A stretch of 64,000 nucleotides of DNA, taken from Nitrospinia bacterium. Its GTDB lineage: Bacteria > Nitrospinota > Nitrospinia > Nitrospinales > JAJDAT01. The position numbers were made by a program, and so were the translations under genes. Numbering within the stretch: the stretch's first letter is position 1; every line of letters begins with the position of its first letter. The notes beneath the pieces were generated by a model. It had not been told where the DNA came from. It saw only the letters and a list, made by a program, of their open reading frames with translations, and did no database searches. Below are positions 61,513 through 64,000 of the stretch, piece after piece. The stretch covers positions 372,001-436,000 of the forward strand of contig JAJDAT010000014.1 of NCBI GenBank assembly GCA_029261715.1. Direction: 5' to 3'.

Positions 61513-63996
61513 ATGAACTCTTTAGCTAGATTATTCACCTATTCAATTTTATTATGCTTTTTTTGTTTTATTGAAATTGCAGGAGGATTAAAAGCTTCAT
61601 TTGCCGAAGACGTTTCTCTATTTTTATCATCCATTCCAAATTTAAGCGAAGATAAAATAAACCTAAGTAAAACCTTATTAGCTGTTTCAAAAGATTGGAA
61701 TAAAAATGTCGACGAAGTTTTCTTTAAAACTTCTATTGAAGCCTTAGTAGAAGAAGTTAATAAGAACATTCAAAATAGTTCGAAACCTTCAGAAATTGTA
61801 ACCGCGTTAAGAGAAGTCATACACAAAAAATTCGGTTATCGATACACAGATCAACTAGACCCACAAGGGATTCCCCTCAATCCAAACGAACTGTTTTTAC
61901 ATGGACTACTTGAAACTCAAAAAGGTTATTGTATGACCTTGTCGCTCATTTATTTAATAGCGGCCGAATATTTAGAAAAACCCATTTTTGGCGTCGCGTT
62001 GCCTAATCATTTTTTTGCGCGCTACGATTCAAAAGATTCCCATATCAATATAGAAGCAACCGAAGGAGGAATACCCCTTCCAGATAGTTATTATTACGAT
62101 CGCTTTGGAGTTGAAAAAAATTCTTCTTTTTTTATGAAAAGTCTGAACAAAAAACAAACTCTAGGAGCTTATTTTTCGAATGTAGGAATGGCTTATTACA
62201 AACAAAATCTTCCTAAAAAAGCAGTATTTTATTTAGATCTTGCCACCCAAATAAATCCTCTTTCGGTCGAAGCTCGTAATAATTTAGGAAACATTTATTC
62301 TGAATTAAAAGAATTCAAAAATGCAATTAAACAATATGAAGCAGCCTCCAACGCGGATCCGAACAATCTAGCGACCCTTTTTAATTTAGGAATTGCCTAC
62401 TCCGATTCTGGAGAAAAAAAGGGAGCCGCCGAGGCCTTCATGCAAGTCATTCAGATTGATCCCAATTATGTTCCAGCCCATCGATATCTAGTTAAAATCT
62501 TTATTGATCAAAGCAATTTTATTGGAGCTCTTCTACATTTAAAACAAATTTCTAAGCGACAAAAAAATAATCCCGAAATTTCTCTAACGATAGCCGAAGT
62601 TTACTTTCAACTTAAAAATTATGAAATGGCTTTACAAACTTTAAAGAAAATAGAATCGTCCTTTCCAGATAATCCAAAATTTAAAGAAAAGTTGGCCGAA
62701 GCCTTTTACCGTCTGGAAAAATTTGACGAAGCGATATCTCAATATCGTTATTTAATTGAAATGAAACCGAATAATTTAAGATCCTACGTTCAATTAGGCT
62801 GGACTTATTATCGTAAGGGGGAAATCGATTTGGCTATTGGCTGGACTAAACGCGGCCTAAAAGATAGTCCCGAGCCTGATAAGTTAAAAACTCTAGGTCG
62901 CATGAATCTTGGTTTTTATAACGTTCTCGACGAACAATTTGAAGAAGCTCAAAATTGGTATAAAAAGACGTTGTCCGCAAAAAATTCAAACTTATTGGAA
63001 GGTATGGTGGGCGACCTAACTGAGGCCCAGGACAAATTCCCTAATTTAATGGAAATATACTTTTTTAAAGGTTGGCTATACAAAGAATCGCAAAAAGATG
63101 AGAAAGCCGCCGAATTTTTAAAAAAATATTTGGCTAAAGCTCCAAACGGAAAAATGGCAAAAGCCGCTAAAAACGCCCTTAAAGAGTTGGGTATAGCCGT
63201 AAATATCGACAACCTCAATGAAAAATCAGAAGCAGGAATGATTCTTATCCCCTCTGGGTTTTTCTTAATGGGTTCTGACGATAAAGGAAGTGACGAGAGC
63301 CCCAAGCACAAAGTATTTCTAGACTCATATTTTATTGATCAATTCGAAGCAAGCGCTGAGGAATTCGCCATATTTTTGAACCAATCTCCCGACCCAAGTA
63401 GATATTATAAAGATAATAAATATGGGACCTTAGATTTTGGCAAAAAATTTAAACCTAGAGAAGGATTTGAAAACTTTCCTATTAATAACGTAACTTGGTT
63501 TGGGGCCAAAGCTTTTTGCCAATTTAACGATAAGAGACTCCCTACGGAAGCCGAATGGGAAAAAGCCGCTAGAGGAGTTGACGGAAGAAGATACCCCTGG
63601 GGAGATACACAACCAACTCCCTCAATCGCCCGTTTTAATCAACAATGGGACGAAAAAAGACTGAACGCTATGGTCTCAGTAGATTCTATGTCTGGCGGTA
63701 AAAGCCCCTTTGGGCTAGAGCAAATGGCGGGGAATATTAAAGAATGGGTAGACGATTGGTACGATGGAGAGTATTATACGGATTACAAACACCAAATAAA
63801 TCCAAAAGGCCCTTTTGGGGGCGAGTTTAAAGTATTAAAAGGAGGATCCTGGCACGATTTAATGAGTTTTCTTTATTCTTCCTTTCGGAATAATAGTGCG
63901 CCTTCCATAGGGCTTGAAGACTATGGGTTTCGTTGCGCAAAGAGTAAAGAAAAAGGACCAGCTCCCAAGAAATTAATCAGGTGGCAAAATAATTAA
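61513..63996 (+). CDS. Transglutaminase-like/TPR/SUMF1 multidomain exported protein
   Basis: 827 aa. The signal peptide (residues about 8-31, FTYSILLCFFCFIEIAGGL) leads to a SirB1/transglutaminase-like domain (about 60-200) with Cys140 in QKGYCMTLSLIYLIA, His166 in LPNHFFARYD and Glu181 in NIEATEGG. About nine TPR repeats follow (residues about 215-560: YYKQNLPKKAVFYLDLATQI, LGNIYSELKEFKNAIKQYEA), then a SUMF1 domain (about 573-815: MILIPSGFFLMGSDDKGSDE, LPTEAEWEKAARGVDG, YGFRCAK) without the FGE C-x4-C. It probably serves as a periplasmic scaffold or peptidase-like protein. Start ATG 61513; the gene ends 4 bp before the window edge. Confidence 0.85.
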   Translation: MNSLARLFTYSILLCFFCFIEIAGGLKASFAEDVSLFLSSIPNLSEDKINLSKTLLAVSKDWNKNVDEVFFKTSIEALVEEVNKNIQNSSKPSEIVTALREVIHKKFGYRYTDQLDPQGIPLNPNELFLHGLLETQKGYCMTLSLIYLIAAEYLEKPIFGVALPNHFFARYDSKDSHINIEATEGGIPLPDSYYYDRFGVEKNSSFFMKSLNKKQTLGAYFSNVGMAYYKQNLPKKAVFYLDLATQINPLSVEARNNLGNIYSELKEFKNAIKQYEAASNADPNNLATLFNLGIAYSDSGEKKGAAEAFMQVIQIDPNYVPAHRYLVKIFIDQSNFIGALLHLKQISKRQKNNPEISLTIAEVYFQLKNYEMALQTLKKIESSFPDNPKFKEKLAEAFYRLEKFDEAISQYRYLIEMKPNNLRSYVQLGWTYYRKGEIDLAIGWTKRGLKDSPEPDKLKTLGRMNLGFYNVLDEQFEEAQNWYKKTLSAKNSNLLEGMVGDLTEAQDKFPNLMEIYFFKGWLYKESQKDEKAAEFLKKYLAKAPNGKMAKAAKNALKELGIAVNIDNLNEKSEAGMILIPSGFFLMGSDDKGSDESPKHKVFLDSYFIDQFEASAEEFAIFLNQSPDPSRYYKDNKYGTLDFGKKFKPREGFENFPINNVTWFGAKAFCQFNDKRLPTEAEWEKAARGVDGRRYPWGDTQPTPSIARFNQQWDEKRLNAMVSVDSMSGGKSPFGLEQMAGNIKEWVDDWYDGEYYTDYKHQINPKGPFGGEFKVLKGGSWHDLMSFLYSSFRNNSAPSIGLEDYGFRCAKSKEKGPAPKKLIRWQNN

Positions 63997-64000
63997 AAAA

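Overview
The window comes from an AT-rich, Gram-negative bacterium. It has lipoprotein signals, an RND pump with a periplasmic adaptor, TlpA/CcdA periplasmic redox proteins, an outer-membrane-lipoprotein-like TssJ candidate, a chemoreceptor and several c-di-GMP proteins. Both tRNA genes encode their CCA ends. The mix of many SUMF1 (formylglycine-enzyme-like) proteins, TPR fusions, DUF350-spermidine synthase, TerY-type vWA/PP2C/kinase sets and YfhL/NFU proteins fits a delta-proteobacterial or Nitrospinota-like marine lineage. That placement is a low-confidence inference; no rRNA or other decisive marker is present.

Layout. 1-5.3 kb: the N-terminus of a dicarboxylate/amino-acid symporter, glutamate dehydrogenase (gdhA) and, divergently, glutamine synthetase adenylyltransferase (glnE), a nitrogen-assimilation corner. 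5.3-7.1 kb: two tiny overlapping genes of unknown role and an RNA-type methyltransferase. 7.3-11.8 kb: RND adaptor and pump. 11.8-16.7 kb: GIY-YIG protein, chemoreceptor, SnoaL-like protein and an orphan PhnE with an extra periplasmic domain. 16.9-21.5 kb: DinG helicase, a SUMF1 lipoprotein and an orphan ParB-like protein, followed by a 0.7-kb gene-free region holding an inverted-repeat element, an AT-rich palindrome and a 14-codon ORF. 21.5-26.3 kb: REC-GGDEF cyclase, tRNA-Asp and tRNA-Val, PilZ protein, GAF-GAF-degenerate GGDEF protein and an MreB.

26.4-30.7 kb: a same-strand run of small redox/Fe-S genes (zinc-ribbon protein, 2Fe-2S ferredoxin, JAMM protease, YfhL ferredoxin, NFU scaffold), a TlpA thioredoxin and an unusual SUMF1-CcdA fusion. 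30.9-34.7 kb: DUF4410 lipoprotein, then a minus-strand operon of lipoprotein, DUF350 and membrane-anchored spermidine synthase. 34.9-45.5 kb: GT39-TPR glycosyltransferase, REC-PAS regulator, YhaO/YhaN (SbcDC-like) pair, HIRAN-like protein, DUF4399 lipoprotein, ModE-like regulator, methyltransferase and a small membrane protein. 45.9-50.5 kb: an orphan phage-tail-fibre-like protein, tyrS, a small acidic protein and msrA.

50.7-60.8 kb is the most interesting region: nine plus-strand genes giving a TssJ-like lipoprotein, TssK (type VI baseplate), then vWA-PP2C-beta-helix-kinase and a second vWA-PP2C-kinase. In effect two TerY-P phospho-signalling triads are wired to two isolated type VI secretion components and to a cytoplasmic beta-helix with a ladder of 21 cysteines. 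No other T6SS core gene is in the window. The window closes with a single-domain response regulator and a transglutaminase-TPR-SUMF1 protein.
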